45,793 nt of DNA, taken from contig CASEAQ010000018.1 of NCBI GenBank assembly GCA_949285735.1, positions 1 to 45,793 on the forward strand. Direction: 5' to 3'. How positions within the stretch are numbered: the stretch's first letter is position 1; every line of letters starts with the position of its first letter. The notes below the pieces were generated by a model. That model saw nothing but the letters and a program-made list of their open reading frames with translations, ran no database searches and was not told the DNA's origin. The translations under genes were made by a program, and so were the position numbers. Positions 27,022 to 35,291 of the stretch are shown piece by piece. This DNA is from an uncultured Bacteroidales bacterium (GTDB lineage: Bacteria; Bacteroidota; Bacteroidia; Bacteroidales; Muribaculaceae).

Positions 27022-27066
27022 AAAAAGCGAGCTTCCCCACTCGAAAGTTGTGGGAAAACTCGCTTT
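27022..27066 (-). terminator. ilvC operon terminator
   Basis: AAAGCGAG and CTCGCTTT (27024-27031 and 27059-27066) pair with an inner C/G-rich stem. On the minus strand the hairpin runs into TTTTT. It lies 38 nt past the ilvC stop, after a separate 8-bp GC hairpin at 27077-27096. Confidence 0.75.
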
Positions 27067-27103
27067 GCTTCTACGTCGCGCGCCATGGGGCGCGCGTGTG
27101 TGC

Positions 27104-28150
27104 TTAGTTGTTTTCGGGACGGAGCTTGCGCACGGTCTCACCTGTACGCCACATCTCGCTTTCACGCAATGCCTTCAGCTCGGCATTCAGCTTTTCGCGA
27201 TAGTCGGGCTGGCTATTGGTGTCAATCGAGATTTGAGCCTCGTTGCCAGTCTTCACGCTCTCATAGAGCTTTTCCATGACGGGCTTGATGGCATCGTGGA
27301 AGGGGCCCATCCAGTCGAGCGCGCCGCGCTGTGCGGTGGTCGAGCAGTTGGCATACATCCAGTCCATACCCTTGGCAGCAAACAGCGGCATGAGCGACTG
27401 CGTGAGTTCCTCAACTGTCTCGTTGAAGGCTTCCGACGGGGTGTGACCGTTTTCGCGCAACACCTCATACTGAGCCAAGAGCAAACCTTGGATTGCACCC
27501 ATCAGCGAACCGCGTTCGCCAGTGAGGTCGCTGTAAACTTCACGCTTGAACGTGGTTTCAAACAAGTAGCCCGAACCAACACCGATGCCGAGCGCGATGC
27601 AACGGTCGAGTGCCTTGCCCGTAGCGTCTTGATAAACGGCATAGCTTGAGTTGATGCCCCTGCCCTGCAAGAACATCGTGCGCAACGATGTGCCCGAACC
27701 CTTGGGGGCGACCATTATCACGTCAACGTCGGCAGGCGGAACGATGCCAGTGCGATCGCTGTAGGTGATGCCGAAGCCGTGTGAGAAATAGAGAGCCTTG
27801 CCGGCAGTCAACTGTGCCTTGATGGTGGGCCACAAAGCAATCTGTGCGGCATCGCTCAACAGATACTCGATGATGGTGCCGCGCTTGGCAGCCTCTTCAA
27901 TCTCGAAAAGCGTCTCACCGGGAACCCAGCCATCGGCTACAGCCTTGTCCCAAGTCTTGCTGTCCTTGCGCTGACCTACAATTACCTTGAAGCCATTGTC
28001 GCGCAAATTGAGCGCCTGACCCGGACCTTGAACACCATAACCGATAACGGCAATGGTCTCGTCTTTCAACACTTCCCTTGCCTTTTCCAACGTAAACTCG
28101 TCGCGGGTGACAACTTTCTCGTCAACACCGCCAAAATTCAAAATTGCCAT
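27104..28150 (-). CDS. ilvC: Ketol-acid reductoisomerase
   Basis: The 348-aa enzyme performs the second common step of valine and isoleucine synthesis, reducing and rearranging acetolactate with NADPH or NADH and Mg. The Rossmann motif is IAVIGYGVQGPGQALNLRD (residues 34-52). APKGSGTS and LTGERGSLMGAIQGL carry substrate and metal ligands (Asp and Glu in the SDLTGERG region). Length is near the class I size, with a small extension. It is the last gene of the ilv operon, 63 nt after the thioesterase, and a terminator follows. Confidence 0.97.
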   Translation of the reverse strand: MAILNFGGVDEKVVTRDEFTLEKAREVLKDETIAVIGYGVQGPGQALNLRDNGFKVIVGQRKDSKTWDKAVADGWVPGETLFEIEEAAKRGTIIEYLLSDAAQIALWPTIKAQLTAGKALYFSHGFGITYSDRTGIVPPADVDVIMVAPKGSGTSLRTMFLQGRGINSSYAVYQDATGKALDRCIALGIGVGSGYLFETTFKREVYSDLTGERGSLMGAIQGLLLAQYEVLRENGHTPSEAFNETVEELTQSLMPLFAAKGMDWMYANCSTTAQRGALDWMGPFHDAIKPVMEKLYESVKTGNEAQISIDTNSQPDYREKLNAELKALRESEMWRTGETVRKLRPENN

Positions 28151-28213
28151 AAGCTGTTTTCTTTTTTTTTTTCCGTATGTGTTATATAAATATTTATTCC
28201 GGTATAAAAACGG

Positions 28214-28978
28214 TTATTTCTCAAATTCGGTAAACCTGAACTTAGCGCGGCAATGCACTACCTCGCCATTGACAAGCTCGGCACGGCAGTCCTGCAAGTT
28301 GGTGTCGTCGATTTTCACATCGACAGCCATGCCATAGTGGCACTCTTTCATGAACACAATCTCGAAGCGCGACACCATGTAGCGGTCGTAGTGTTCGAGC
28401 GGCCACTGATTCATCAGCCGTTCTATGTAGCGCACCGTGTTGACGTGGCGGTTGAAATCGACATCGCAGTAGCCAAAGGCATAAGTCGTGCTTATGCGCC
28501 CTTGTTTCAATGAGGTCAACCTCGACGGAGGGGCGATGGGACAAGGCACGTCGGGCCTGACGGTTGCCGCCAGCTCATCAACGGTCGATATGTCGCTCAT
28601 GCGCCGCGTGTGCATGTCGATCATCGCCCACTCCGAGCGTACATACCCTACCACTTCGTCGTTGCAATAGATGGCAAAATTGCGGTACGACAGCAACTTG
28701 TTGGTAGTCTCAAGCCACGTCTTGAGCGTATAGCTATCATTCACCTGAGGATAACGTTGCATCTCGATGGCGAGCTTCAGAAGCACCCACCCCTTGCCCA
28801 TCGGGGCAAAGCGGGAATACCCCACGTCAATCAAGTTGGCGTGCTCGGTGGCAACCCTTATCAACCGATTGACAAGAAATGGCAGCGGCATCAAGCTCTC
28901 GGCGTTGCATTCACCAGCAGCGAGAAAGAACTCATGGGTGTAAATGCCGTCATGCTCCTCTATCTTTCTATCAAGCAT
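28214..28978 (-). CDS. Acyl-ACP thioesterase (FatA/FatB-like)
   Basis: The 254-aa protein has two hot-dog folds as in bacterial and plant acyl-ACP thioesterases. The N-terminal half carries GKGWVLLKLAIEMQRYP and NKLLSYRNFAIY. The C-terminal half has the family motif DVDFNRHVNTVRYIE with the catalytic Asn/His pair. It would release free fatty acids from acyl carrier protein. Its place inside the ilv operon, overlapping ilvN by 19 nt, suggests a link with branched-chain precursors, because branched acyl chains derive from the same keto acids. That link is inference. Confidence 0.85.
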   Translation of the reverse strand: MLDRKIEEHDGIYTHEFFLAAGECNAESLMPLPFLVNRLIRVATEHANLIDVGYSRFAPMGKGWVLLKLAIEMQRYPQVNDSYTLKTWLETTNKLLSYRNFAIYCNDEVVGYVRSEWAMIDMHTRRMSDISTVDELAATVRPDVPCPIAPPSRLTSLKQGRISTTYAFGYCDVDFNRHVNTVRYIERLMNQWPLEHYDRYMVSRFEIVFMKECHYGMAVDVKIDDTNLQDCRAELVNGEVVHCRAKFRFTEFEK

Positions 28979-29547
28979 CTTTCAACCTCCTCTTTTCGTC
29001 GGGCACGTTCTTCGATATACATCGTCACATATTCCTCGGGCGACTTGGTGACAGCTACTCGCCCGCTGCGCACAAACTGGCGTATGTCGTATCGTTTAAG
29101 CTCCTCAAACAGAGCTGTTGTCTCCTCGTCGTGCCCTGTTTTCTCGATAACCGTATATTCGTTGGTTATCTCAAGTATGCGGGCATTGTAGTGGCGTATT
29201 ATCGCCTCAAGGTTCTTCTCGTTGAGCAATTCGGCAGTGGGCACCTTGTAGAGTGCCACCTCCTGATACACAATCTCGTCGTCGCGGTAGTAGAACGACT
29301 TCAGCACATCGATGCGCTTCTCCACTTGCTTCACGAGCTTGGCTATGGTCACCTCGTCGGCATAGGTGGTGATGGTAAACTTGTGTACCCCCTTTATCGA
29401 CGACGGCGAAACCGACAGCGACTCGATATTGAGCTTGCGGCGAGTGAAGATTATCGATATTTGGTTGAGCAACCCCACCCGGTTTTCCGAGAAGACGGTC
29501 ACTGTAAACAGCTCTTTGCTGTTGCTATTGTTGTTTTCTTCTTCCAT
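28960..29547 (-). CDS. ilvN: Acetolactate synthase small (regulatory) subunit
   Basis: The 195-aa protein has an N-terminal ACT domain (TVTVFSENRVGLLNQISIIFTRRKLNIESLS, split by the family Gly-Leu-Leu) and a C-terminal IlvH-type domain. It gives valine feedback control and full activity to the large subunit. I chose the ATG at 29547: upstream Met codons would overlap the ilvB stop, while this one leaves 28 nt. It is slightly longer at the C-terminus than enterobacterial IlvH, with a basic ERARRKEEVER tail. Confidence 0.93.
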   Translation of the reverse strand: MEEENNNSNSKELFTVTVFSENRVGLLNQISIIFTRRKLNIESLSVSPSSIKGVHKFTITTYADEVTIAKLVKQVEKRIDVLKSFYYRDDEIVYQEVALYKVPTAELLNEKNLEAIIRHYNARILEITNEYTVIEKTGHDEETTALFEELKRYDIRQFVRSGRVAVTKSPEEYVTMYIEERARRKEEVERCLIER

Positions 29548-29575
29548 GTGTCTATCTCTATGCGCTGAGTGTGTG

Positions 29576-31288
29576 TTAGTTTTCATATATCTCGCCATTG
29601 CCCAGCAAGATGGTGCTTATGGGCGCGCCGGCAGGTGTCATCGGGTAAACAAGTTCCTCGGGGTCGATGTTTATGTTCAACAAGTAGGCTCCCTTGTGGG
29701 CAAGCATTCGCCCTATTGCGGCATCGAGCTGGTCGAGCGTCTCGACATCTTCGGCTGGTATGCCATAAGAGTTGGCAAGCATCACGAAATTGGGGTTCAC
29801 GAGCTGCGTCGCCGAAAAACGACGGTTGAAGAATAGCGTCTGCCACTGGCGCACCATGCCAAGGAAATTGTTGTTTAGCAGCACGATTTTCACATCAATG
29901 CCATATTGTAATATCACGCCAAGCTCCTCGACGGTCATCTGCAAGCCGCCGTCGCCGGTGAAGAAGCACACCGTGCGTTCGGGTGCTGCAATCTTCGCCC
30001 CTATCGAGGCTGGCAGTCCGAATCCCATCGTGCCAAGCCCGCCCGATGTGATGATGCTGCGCGGGGCGGTATATTTGAAATAGCGTGCCGAGAGCATCTG
30101 GTTCTGCCCCACGTCGGTCACCAGCACGGCGCCCTTGCCGGCTGCCTCTGCCACCTTCCGAGCCACGCGCCCCATGGTGATGCGGCTGTTGTCGTCGAGC
30201 TCGGGGGCTACCACATTCTCCTGCTCCACAGCCCAAGCCTTGTCGAAGCTGGCAAACCACTCGTCGTGCCGCGCAGGGGCGACCTTTGCCGCAAGCCTGC
30301 CAAGCACCTCGCGGGCATCGCCGTGAATGGTGGCATCGGGCTTGATTATCTTTCCAAACTCCGACGAGTCGATGTCGATGTGCACAATCTTCGCCTGGTT
30401 GGCAAAGTGGGCAACGTCGCCCGTCACGCGGTCGTCGAACCTCATGCCCACAGCCACAAGCAGGTCGCACTGCCCTATCGCCACATTGGCGGCAACGTTG
30501 CCGTGCATTCCCACGAAGCCCTTGAACAACGGCGAGTCGCTGTCGATTGTCGAAAGCCCGAGCAGCGTGGTCGTGACCGGTATGTGAGCCTTCTCGGCAA
30601 GGGCGAGCAACTGTGGCTCGCCGCCAGCGATTTCCACGCCATGCCCCGAGATTATCAACGGGCGGCGCGCCTCGTCAATCATTTTGGCAACAGTGTCAAC
30701 ATCGGCATCGCTGATTTCGGGAGCTGGCTCATAGGTGCGCACGAAATGGCACTTCTTGTAGCCCGTCCATTCCATCATCGCCACCTGCGCGTCTTTCGAG
30801 AAGTCGAGCACGACGGGTCCAGGCCGCCCAGTCGAAGCGATGTAGAACGCGCGAGCCACCGCCCAGCGCAAGTCCTCGACGTTGCGTATCTGGTAACTCC
30901 ACTTTGTTAATGGCTGCGTGATACCTATCACGTCGGTCTCCTGGAACGCGTCGGAGCCGAGCAACTCACTCGACACCTGCCCCGTAATTACCACCAGCGG
31001 AGTACTGTCCATCATGGCATCGCCCAGCCCGGTGATGACGTTGGTGGCTGCCGGACCCGAAGTCACCATCACCACCCCGGTGCGACCCGACACACGGGCA
31101 TATCCCTGCGCCGCATGGGTGGCACCCTGCTCGTGGCGCACGAGTATGTGCCTCAACTTGTCGCGATAGTCATACAAGCGGTCGAACACCGGAATTATCG
31201 CCCCGCCCGGGTAGCCGAATATCGTGTCAACGCCCTCTGCAACCAGCGAGCGCATCAATGCCTCGGCTCCTGAAATCATTTCACTCAT
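29576..31288 (-). CDS. ilvB: Acetolactate synthase large (catalytic) subunit
   Basis: The 570-aa ThDP- and FAD-dependent enzyme makes acetolactate or acetohydroxybutyrate from pyruvate. FGYPGGAIIPVFD with the following HEQGATHAAQGYAR holds the catalytic Glu. GDGGLQMTVEELGVILQY and NNNFLGMVRQWQ form the ThDP/Mg motif (GDG, about 28 residues, NN). I chose the ATG at 31288 because the first 25 residues of the longer reading overlap ilvD and lack homology features. It lies 71 nt after ilvD. Confidence 0.96.
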   Translation of the reverse strand: MSEMISGAEALMRSLVAEGVDTIFGYPGGAIIPVFDRLYDYRDKLRHILVRHEQGATHAAQGYARVSGRTGVVMVTSGPAATNVITGLGDAMMDSTPLVVITGQVSSELLGSDAFQETDVIGITQPLTKWSYQIRNVEDLRWAVARAFYIASTGRPGPVVLDFSKDAQVAMMEWTGYKKCHFVRTYEPAPEISDADVDTVAKMIDEARRPLIISGHGVEIAGGEPQLLALAEKAHIPVTTTLLGLSTIDSDSPLFKGFVGMHGNVAANVAIGQCDLLVAVGMRFDDRVTGDVAHFANQAKIVHIDIDSSEFGKIIKPDATIHGDAREVLGRLAAKVAPARHDEWFASFDKAWAVEQENVVAPELDDNSRITMGRVARKVAEAAGKGAVLVTDVGQNQMLSARYFKYTAPRSIITSGGLGTMGFGLPASIGAKIAAPERTVCFFTGDGGLQMTVEELGVILQYGIDVKIVLLNNNFLGMVRQWQTLFFNRRFSATQLVNPNFVMLANSYGIPAEDVETLDQLDAAIGRMLAHKGAYLLNINIDPEELVYPMTPAGAPISTILLGNGEIYEN

Positions 31289-31359
31289 ATTGTTGTTTAG
31301 TCTGTGTGTGTATATATCGTTCGTTTTCAGTTTTCGGTCTATTGTGACGTGCGTGTGCG

Positions 31360-33186
31360 TCACTCACGCACACCGCCACGGTCGGCAGAAGTCACCATCG
31401 AGGCATACGCCTGCAGCGCCTTCGACACCACGCGGTTGCGCTTCTTGGGCTTGAAGGCATCGCTGCCGCGGGCTTCTTCCTCGGCACGGCGCGCGGCAAG
31501 CTCGTCGTCGCCAAGCAGCACATTGATGCTGCGCTCGGGAATGTTGATGTCGATGATGTCGCCGTCGCGCAGCAGCCCCACGTTGCCGCCCCGGGCAGCC
31601 TCGGGCGAGATGTGGCCTATCGACAATCCCGACGTGCCGCCCGAGAAACGCCCGTCGGTGATGAGGGCGCACTCCTTGCCCAAGTGGCGCGACTTGATGT
31701 ATGATGTCGGGTATAGCATCTCCTGCATTCCCGGACCTCCCTTGGGACCCTCATAGATGATTACCACCACATCGCCAGCCTCGACCTTGCCGCCAAGTAT
31801 GCCCTCGACGGCATCTTCCTGCGACTCAAACACCTTCGCCCTCCCCTTGAAGTGGAAGATGCTCTCGTCAACGCCAGCCGTCTTCACAACACACCCGTGC
31901 TGGGCGATGTTGCCCTTGAGCACGGCAAGTCCGCCATCTGCCACATAGGCGTGCTCAAAGTCGCGTATGCACCCCGTGGCGCGGTCGGTGTCGAGCTCCT
32001 TGTAGTAGTTTTCCTGGCCGCCAAGCGTCACCGACCTCACACCGCCGCCCGGCGCGCTCTTCCACAGCCAAGCCGTGTTGGCGTCGAACTTGCTTCCCTC
32101 GATGGCATAACGGTCGATGGCTTCGCCAAGCGTAAGCCCGTCAACCCGCCGCAGCGAGGTATCGACAAGCCCCTTGCCGGCAAGAATGCCCATAATCGAC
32201 ATTATGCCGCCGGCACGGTTCACGTCTTCGATGTGGTAGCGCGAGTTGGGCGCGACCTTGCACAGCACCGGCGTCTTGCGCGAAAGCGCGTCGATGTCCG
32301 CCATGGTGAAGTCGGCACCAGCCTCGTTGGCAACGGCAAGCAGGTGCAGCACGGTGTTGGTGCTGCCGCCCATCGCTATGTCGAGCGTCATGGCGTTGAG
32401 CATCGCCTCGCGGCTCGCTATGCTGCGCGGCAACACGCTCGTGTCGCCGTCTTCGTAATATCGTTTGCAGTTTTCCATAATCAGCCTTGCCGCGCGGCGG
32501 AAGAGTTGCAGGCGGTTGGCGTGCGTCGCCACTATGGTGCCGTTGCCCGGCAATCCAAGCCCCAACGCCTCAACAAGGCAATTCATCGAGTTGGCGGTAA
32601 ACATTCCCGAGCAAGAGCCGCAAGTGGGGCACGCGCTGTTTTCCACCTCGGCAACCGATGCGTCATCGACGCTATCGTCGGCGGCATCCACCATCACGTC
32701 GATAAGGTCGAGGGCGCGCTTGCCCAAGTGCCCGGCTTCCATCGGTCCGCCCGACACGAATATCGCGGGAATGTTGAGCCTCATCGCCGCCATCAGCATT
32801 CCGGGCGTAATCTTGTCGCAATTGCTGATGCACACCATCGCGTCGGCGCAATGCGCGTTGACCATATACTCCACGCTGTCGGCAATAAGGTCGCGCGAGG
32901 GCAACGAGTAGAGCATTCCACCATGCCCCATCGCTATGCCATCGTCGATGGCGATAGTGTTGAACTCGGCGGCATAGCAGCCGAGCTGCTCGATTTCGCG
33001 CTTCACCATCTGCCCCACCTCGTGCAAGTGGGTATGCCCTGGCACAAACTGGGTGAACGAGTTGACAATGGCGATTATCGGCTTGCCCATCTGCTCGGGC
33101 TTCATGCCATTTGCCCGCCACAACGCGCGGGCTCCTGCCATGCGGCGGCCCTGCGTCGATACTGCACTTCTTAACGGAAAACTCAT
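31360..33186 (-). CDS. ilvD: Dihydroxy-acid dehydratase
   Basis: The 608-aa iron-sulfur enzyme dehydrates dihydroxy acids to the keto acids of valine and isoleucine. Family signatures are [16 protein letters not shown] (cluster-ligand Cys), [18 protein letters not shown] (second ligand) and [21 protein letters not shown] near the C-terminus (split here by length). It is the first structural gene of the operon, 224 nt past the leader peptide stop and 114 nt past the attenuator. Confidence 0.97.
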   Translation of the reverse strand: MSFPLRSAVSTQGRRMAGARALWRANGMKPEQMGKPIIAIVNSFTQFVPGHTHLHEVGQMVKREIEQLGCYAAEFNTIAIDDGIAMGHGGMLYSLPSRDLIADSVEYMVNAHCADAMVCISNCDKITPGMLMAAMRLNIPAIFVSGGPMEAGHLGKRALDLIDVMVDAADDSVDDASVAEVENSACPTCGSCSGMFTANSMNCLVEALGLGLPGNGTIVATHANRLQLFRRAARLIMENCKRYYEDGDTSVLPRSIASREAMLNAMTLDIAMGGSTNTVLHLLAVANEAGADFTMADIDALSRKTPVLCKVAPNSRYHIEDVNRAGGIMSIMGILAGKGLVDTSLRRVDGLTLGEAIDRYAIEGSKFDANTAWLWKSAPGGGVRSVTLGGQENYYKELDTDRATGCIRDFEHAYVADGGLAVLKGNIAQHGCVVKTAGVDESIFHFKGRAKVFESQEDAVEGILGGKVEAGDVVVIIYEGPKGGPGMQEMLYPTSYIKSRHLGKECALITDGRFSGGTSGLSIGHISPEAARGGNVGLLRDGDIIDINIPERSINVLLGDDELAARRAEEEARGSDAFKPKKRNRVVSKALQAYASMVTSADRGGVRE

Positions 33187-33299
33187 GACTTTATATCTCT
33201 CTTTTTTATTGTTCTACATTAATTATATGTGTGCGCGTGCCATATCGGGGGAAACGCCCCTCCCGCTGTGCCCGCCGCGCTGCGGCACATGGGCGTTAT

Positions 33300-33352
33300 A
33301 AAAAAACAGGAAAACCTTTCCGCCGCTGTCGTGTAGTTGGGAGGAAAGGCTT
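33300..33352 (-). terminator. ilv attenuator terminator
   Basis: On the minus strand AAGCCTTTCC (33352-33343) pairs with GGAAAGG plus TTT (33321-33312), with a 21-nt loop. A run of seven Ts (A-run 33300-33306) follows shortly after. TGGGAG just past the leader stop (minus 33406-33401) can pair with CTCCCA beside and into the 5' arm (minus 33343-33338), a candidate antiterminator. Confidence 0.75.
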
Positions 33353-33409
33353 CTACGTGTCTCTTTGTTTCTCTAATTGCGTCACTACGGCATCAACGCG
33401 CTCCCATCA

Positions 33410-33514
33410 TCATTCCACAATAATGCCCACGACAAATGCCACGACGCTAATCGACAAGACGACGTGCAGCACAATCGATAGAATATTGTTGTTGTTGATA
33501 GAAATTACGTTCAT
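33410..33514 (-). CDS. ilv operon leader peptide (34 codons)
   Basis: A 34-codon reading starts at ATG 33514-33512, 22 nt after the predicted transcription start, and ends in TGA at 33412-33410. It contains 7 Ile, 9 Val and 3 Leu, i.e. 19 of 34 residues, in runs such as ILSIVLHVVLSI and VVAFVVGIIV. That composition, the position between promoter and terminator, and the downstream ilvD-B-N-C genes are those of a transcription-attenuation leader: ribosomes stall at Ile/Val codons when charged tRNA is scarce and let transcription continue. A short membrane peptide is the alternative, but the layout favours the leader. Confidence 0.8.
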   Translation of the reverse strand: MNVISINNNNILSIVLHVVLSISVVAFVVGIIVE

Positions 33515-33542
33515 GTCCTCGTTGCTTTTTTATAGAGTGATG

Positions 33543-33574
33543 CAAAGTTAGGCAGGAATATCCAATGATGCAAA
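33543..33574 (-). promoter_or_regulatory. ilv operon promoter
   Basis: TTTG (33574-33571), a 20-bp spacer and TAACTTTG (33550-33543) on the minus strand form a full consensus. The start would be near 33536, just ahead of the leader peptide. Confidence 0.8.
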
Positions 33575-33682
33575 TCTTTCACACAAAAATTGTGCCCCAA
33601 ACAACAATCTAAAACCCCAACCCAACAAAACAAGAAAAAACATTTACACACCTCCCCCATTTGTGTGCAACAAAACCAGATC

Positions 33683-33762
33683 AATGAGGAATGAGGAATG
33701 AGGAATTTTCATTCAGACTGTAACGAGCAGTAGCAGTGAGTAACAAAAATCAATTCCTCATT
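33683..33762. repeat. GAATGAG heptad repeats as an inverted pair without a gene
   Basis: Three GAATGAG-type heptads (33683-33707) face AATTCCTCATT (33752-33762) across 44 bp. The same repeats flank the four-helix-bundle gene at 38523, so this may be an emptied copy of that unit. Confidence 0.6.
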
Positions 33763-33801
33763 AAACAATTTAAATGGTGTACTACAGAATACGGTACACT
33801 G

Positions 33802-33821
33802 GGGCGGCAAAGCCGTCCAAC
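33802..33821 (+). repeat. Extra left hairpin of the palindromic element, tandem to copy 2
   Basis: GGGCGGC, loop AAA, GCCGTCC and AAC form one more unit. The 77 bp after it (TTAACCGA, ATGACG, AGCCCCCGAAGTGGGGCGA) repeat the left spacer of copy 2, so half an element is duplicated in tandem. Confidence 0.7.
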
Positions 33822-33898
33822 CAGGTCTTAACCGACGATGACGCAGCCCCCGAAGTGGGGCGAGAAGCCCTCGGAACACCTCCCTCCGCCACCCAGCA

Positions 33899-34207
33899 GG
33901 GCGGCGAAGCCGTCCAACCATGCCTTAACCGATGGTGACGTAGCCCCCGAAGTGGGGCAAGGAACCGTCGGATACCACTATCTCCACACAATTTGGGCCT
34001 CGAAGAGGTCCAACGGAGCTCCACTGCCATTCTTACATGAATTAAAAAGCACATATCCACCACATGCTTGGTGGCTTGCAAGGCTGCTTAAGCACCTCCA
34101 AAGCGGCACGTTGGACCTCTTCGAGGCCCTGCCGTGTGGGTGCATATCATTCCGAGGGTTCCTTACGTCACCCTCGGTTACATCAAAGTTGGACGGCTTC
34201 GCCGCCC
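33899..34207. repeat. About 300-bp palindromic repeat element, copy 2
   Basis: Units lie at 33899-33918 (GGCGGC type), 33995-34014 (CCTC type), 34110-34129 (CCTC inverted) and 34188-34207 (GGCGGC inverted), the same order as copy 1. Shared segments include GGTGACG, AGTGGGGCAAGGAACCGTCGG and the central CACTGCCAT and AAAGCGGCAC. No transposase or ORF of known type lies within; readings through it are Pro/Arg-rich and differ between copies. Confidence 0.8.
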
Positions 34208-34416
34208 TCCGCTCCTTTTATGACTTACCGCTCGAAAAACACTTCCAATCACCCCCTCAAAAACTCAAAATTTTACCCCAAGGAACAAGCTGTACACAAA
34301 AAAATTTGTGTACAAAAACATATTTATCTGATTCCGTGACAGTTACACAAATCACCAAACAGGCTCTCGTACACAAAAAAAGCAACAAAAAATTTTATGC
34401 CCTTAATCCCACAACC

Positions 34417-34424
34417 TAACTTTG
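34417..34424 (+). promoter_or_regulatory. -7 promoter element before a 21-codon ORF
   Basis: TAACTTTG is an exact TAnnTTTG match, 25 nt before the ATG at 34449. TTTT at 34393-34396 is at -33 spacing (20 bp). Confidence 0.5.
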
Positions 34425-34448
34425 CATCAAAACAAAACAAACGAAAAT

Positions 34449-34514
34449 ATGAAATCATTAATCGGACACACCGCACCCACTATGCTTGCAAATAACACAC
34501 ATGAGTATGATTGA
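34449..34514 (+). CDS. Candidate 21-aa small ORF or leader peptide, unknown
   Basis: ATG to TGA encodes MKSLIGHTAPTMLANNTHEY plus a final Asp. It follows a promoter-like box with a short leader and is followed 9 nt later by a CGGGGT/ACCCCG hairpin (34523-34547). Three His/Thr-rich stretches are visible, but not the dense run expected of an amino-acid attenuator. I do not recognise it; it may be part of a small RNA instead. Confidence 0.35.
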   Translation: MKSLIGHTAPTMLANNTHEYD

Positions 34515-34642
34515 ATAATCCTCGGGGTGGGCAACATCGCTACCCCGCCCACTATTCGTCACACTCATGCCCCCCGCGCAGCAAGCCGCCACGGGAAATC
34601 GCGTTGCAACAAAACAATATTTGCAAAACAATTACACACATT

Positions 34643-34674
34643 TTTGCAATATTGGTTAATTATAGGTATTTTTG
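34643..34674 (+). promoter_or_regulatory. Promoter of the PH-domain / membrane protein genes
   Basis: TTTG (34643-34646), exactly 20 bp and TATTTTTG (34667-34674). The predicted leader to the ATG at 34842 is about 160 nt. Confidence 0.7.
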
Positions 34675-34841
34675 TATAAATTTCAAACCAATCAAATCGA
34701 TGTGGCGAAATTTGTCAACAAAACTGCCACACATTGTGAGCAAGCATAACATGCCGGCACAGCGCGCACGGGGCAGCCTTAAGGCTAAGGGAAGGGGGCA
34801 ACACCCACCAACTTACAGGAAAACTTAAAATCGCAATAAAG

Positions 34842-35258
34842 ATGGAAACAACGGTTTACAAATCAAAAGTTGACACATGGCTGGTGATACTCCTCGTCGG
34901 CTTCATTGCGGCAACTACAGTTCCCTTTCTCGTTATCGCTTTCAGTTGGATAGCCCTGCTGCTGACGGTGGCGGTGGTAGCAGCGACACTGGTGCTGATA
35001 TATGGCATTCGCTACACAATCGCGAGCGAACAGCTCATCGTGGAATGCAGCTTCATCAGGTCGAAGTTCGACATCGGCTCAATCAAGAGCATCAAGCCCA
35101 CGCGCTCGGTGTTGTCGGCACCGGCAGCCTCAATCGACAGGATAGAAATCAGGCTTTCCAACAGGAAGATACTCATCGTTTCGCCCAAGGAGAAAAGCCG
35201 ATTTGTAAACCAGTTGCTCGCCATTAACCCCTCGATCGACTGCTCCCCCGTCCTTTAA
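34842..35258 (+). CDS. Bacterial PH-domain membrane protein (DUF1200/bPH_6-like)
   Basis: The 138-aa protein has two transmembrane helices close together (about residues 12-55: LVILLVGFIAATTVPFLV, then WIALLLTVAVVAATLVLIYG) and a small beta-rich PH-like domain (about 56-130). The domain shows RYTIASEQLIVEC, IKSIKPTRSVLSAPAAS and IDRIEIRLSNRKILIVSPKE, the pattern of the bacterial PH_6 family. Function is unknown. It lies 33 nt before the next membrane gene, probably in one transcript. Confidence 0.7.
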   Translation: METTVYKSKVDTWLVILLVGFIAATTVPFLVIAFSWIALLLTVAVVAATLVLIYGIRYTIASEQLIVECSFIRSKFDIGSIKSIKPTRSVLSAPAASIDRIEIRLSNRKILIVSPKEKSRFVNQLLAINPSIDCSPVL

Positions 35259-35291
35259 CCATCAGAATAAAATCTAAAAAACAACTATATT

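Noticed and set aside
33709-34419. Several Pro/Arg/Trp-rich readings across repeat copy 2 and similar ones at 20235-20651
   Set aside because: They are translations of the palindromic repeat in different frames (motifs such as LDGFAA or WTASPP), differ between copies and have no start context.
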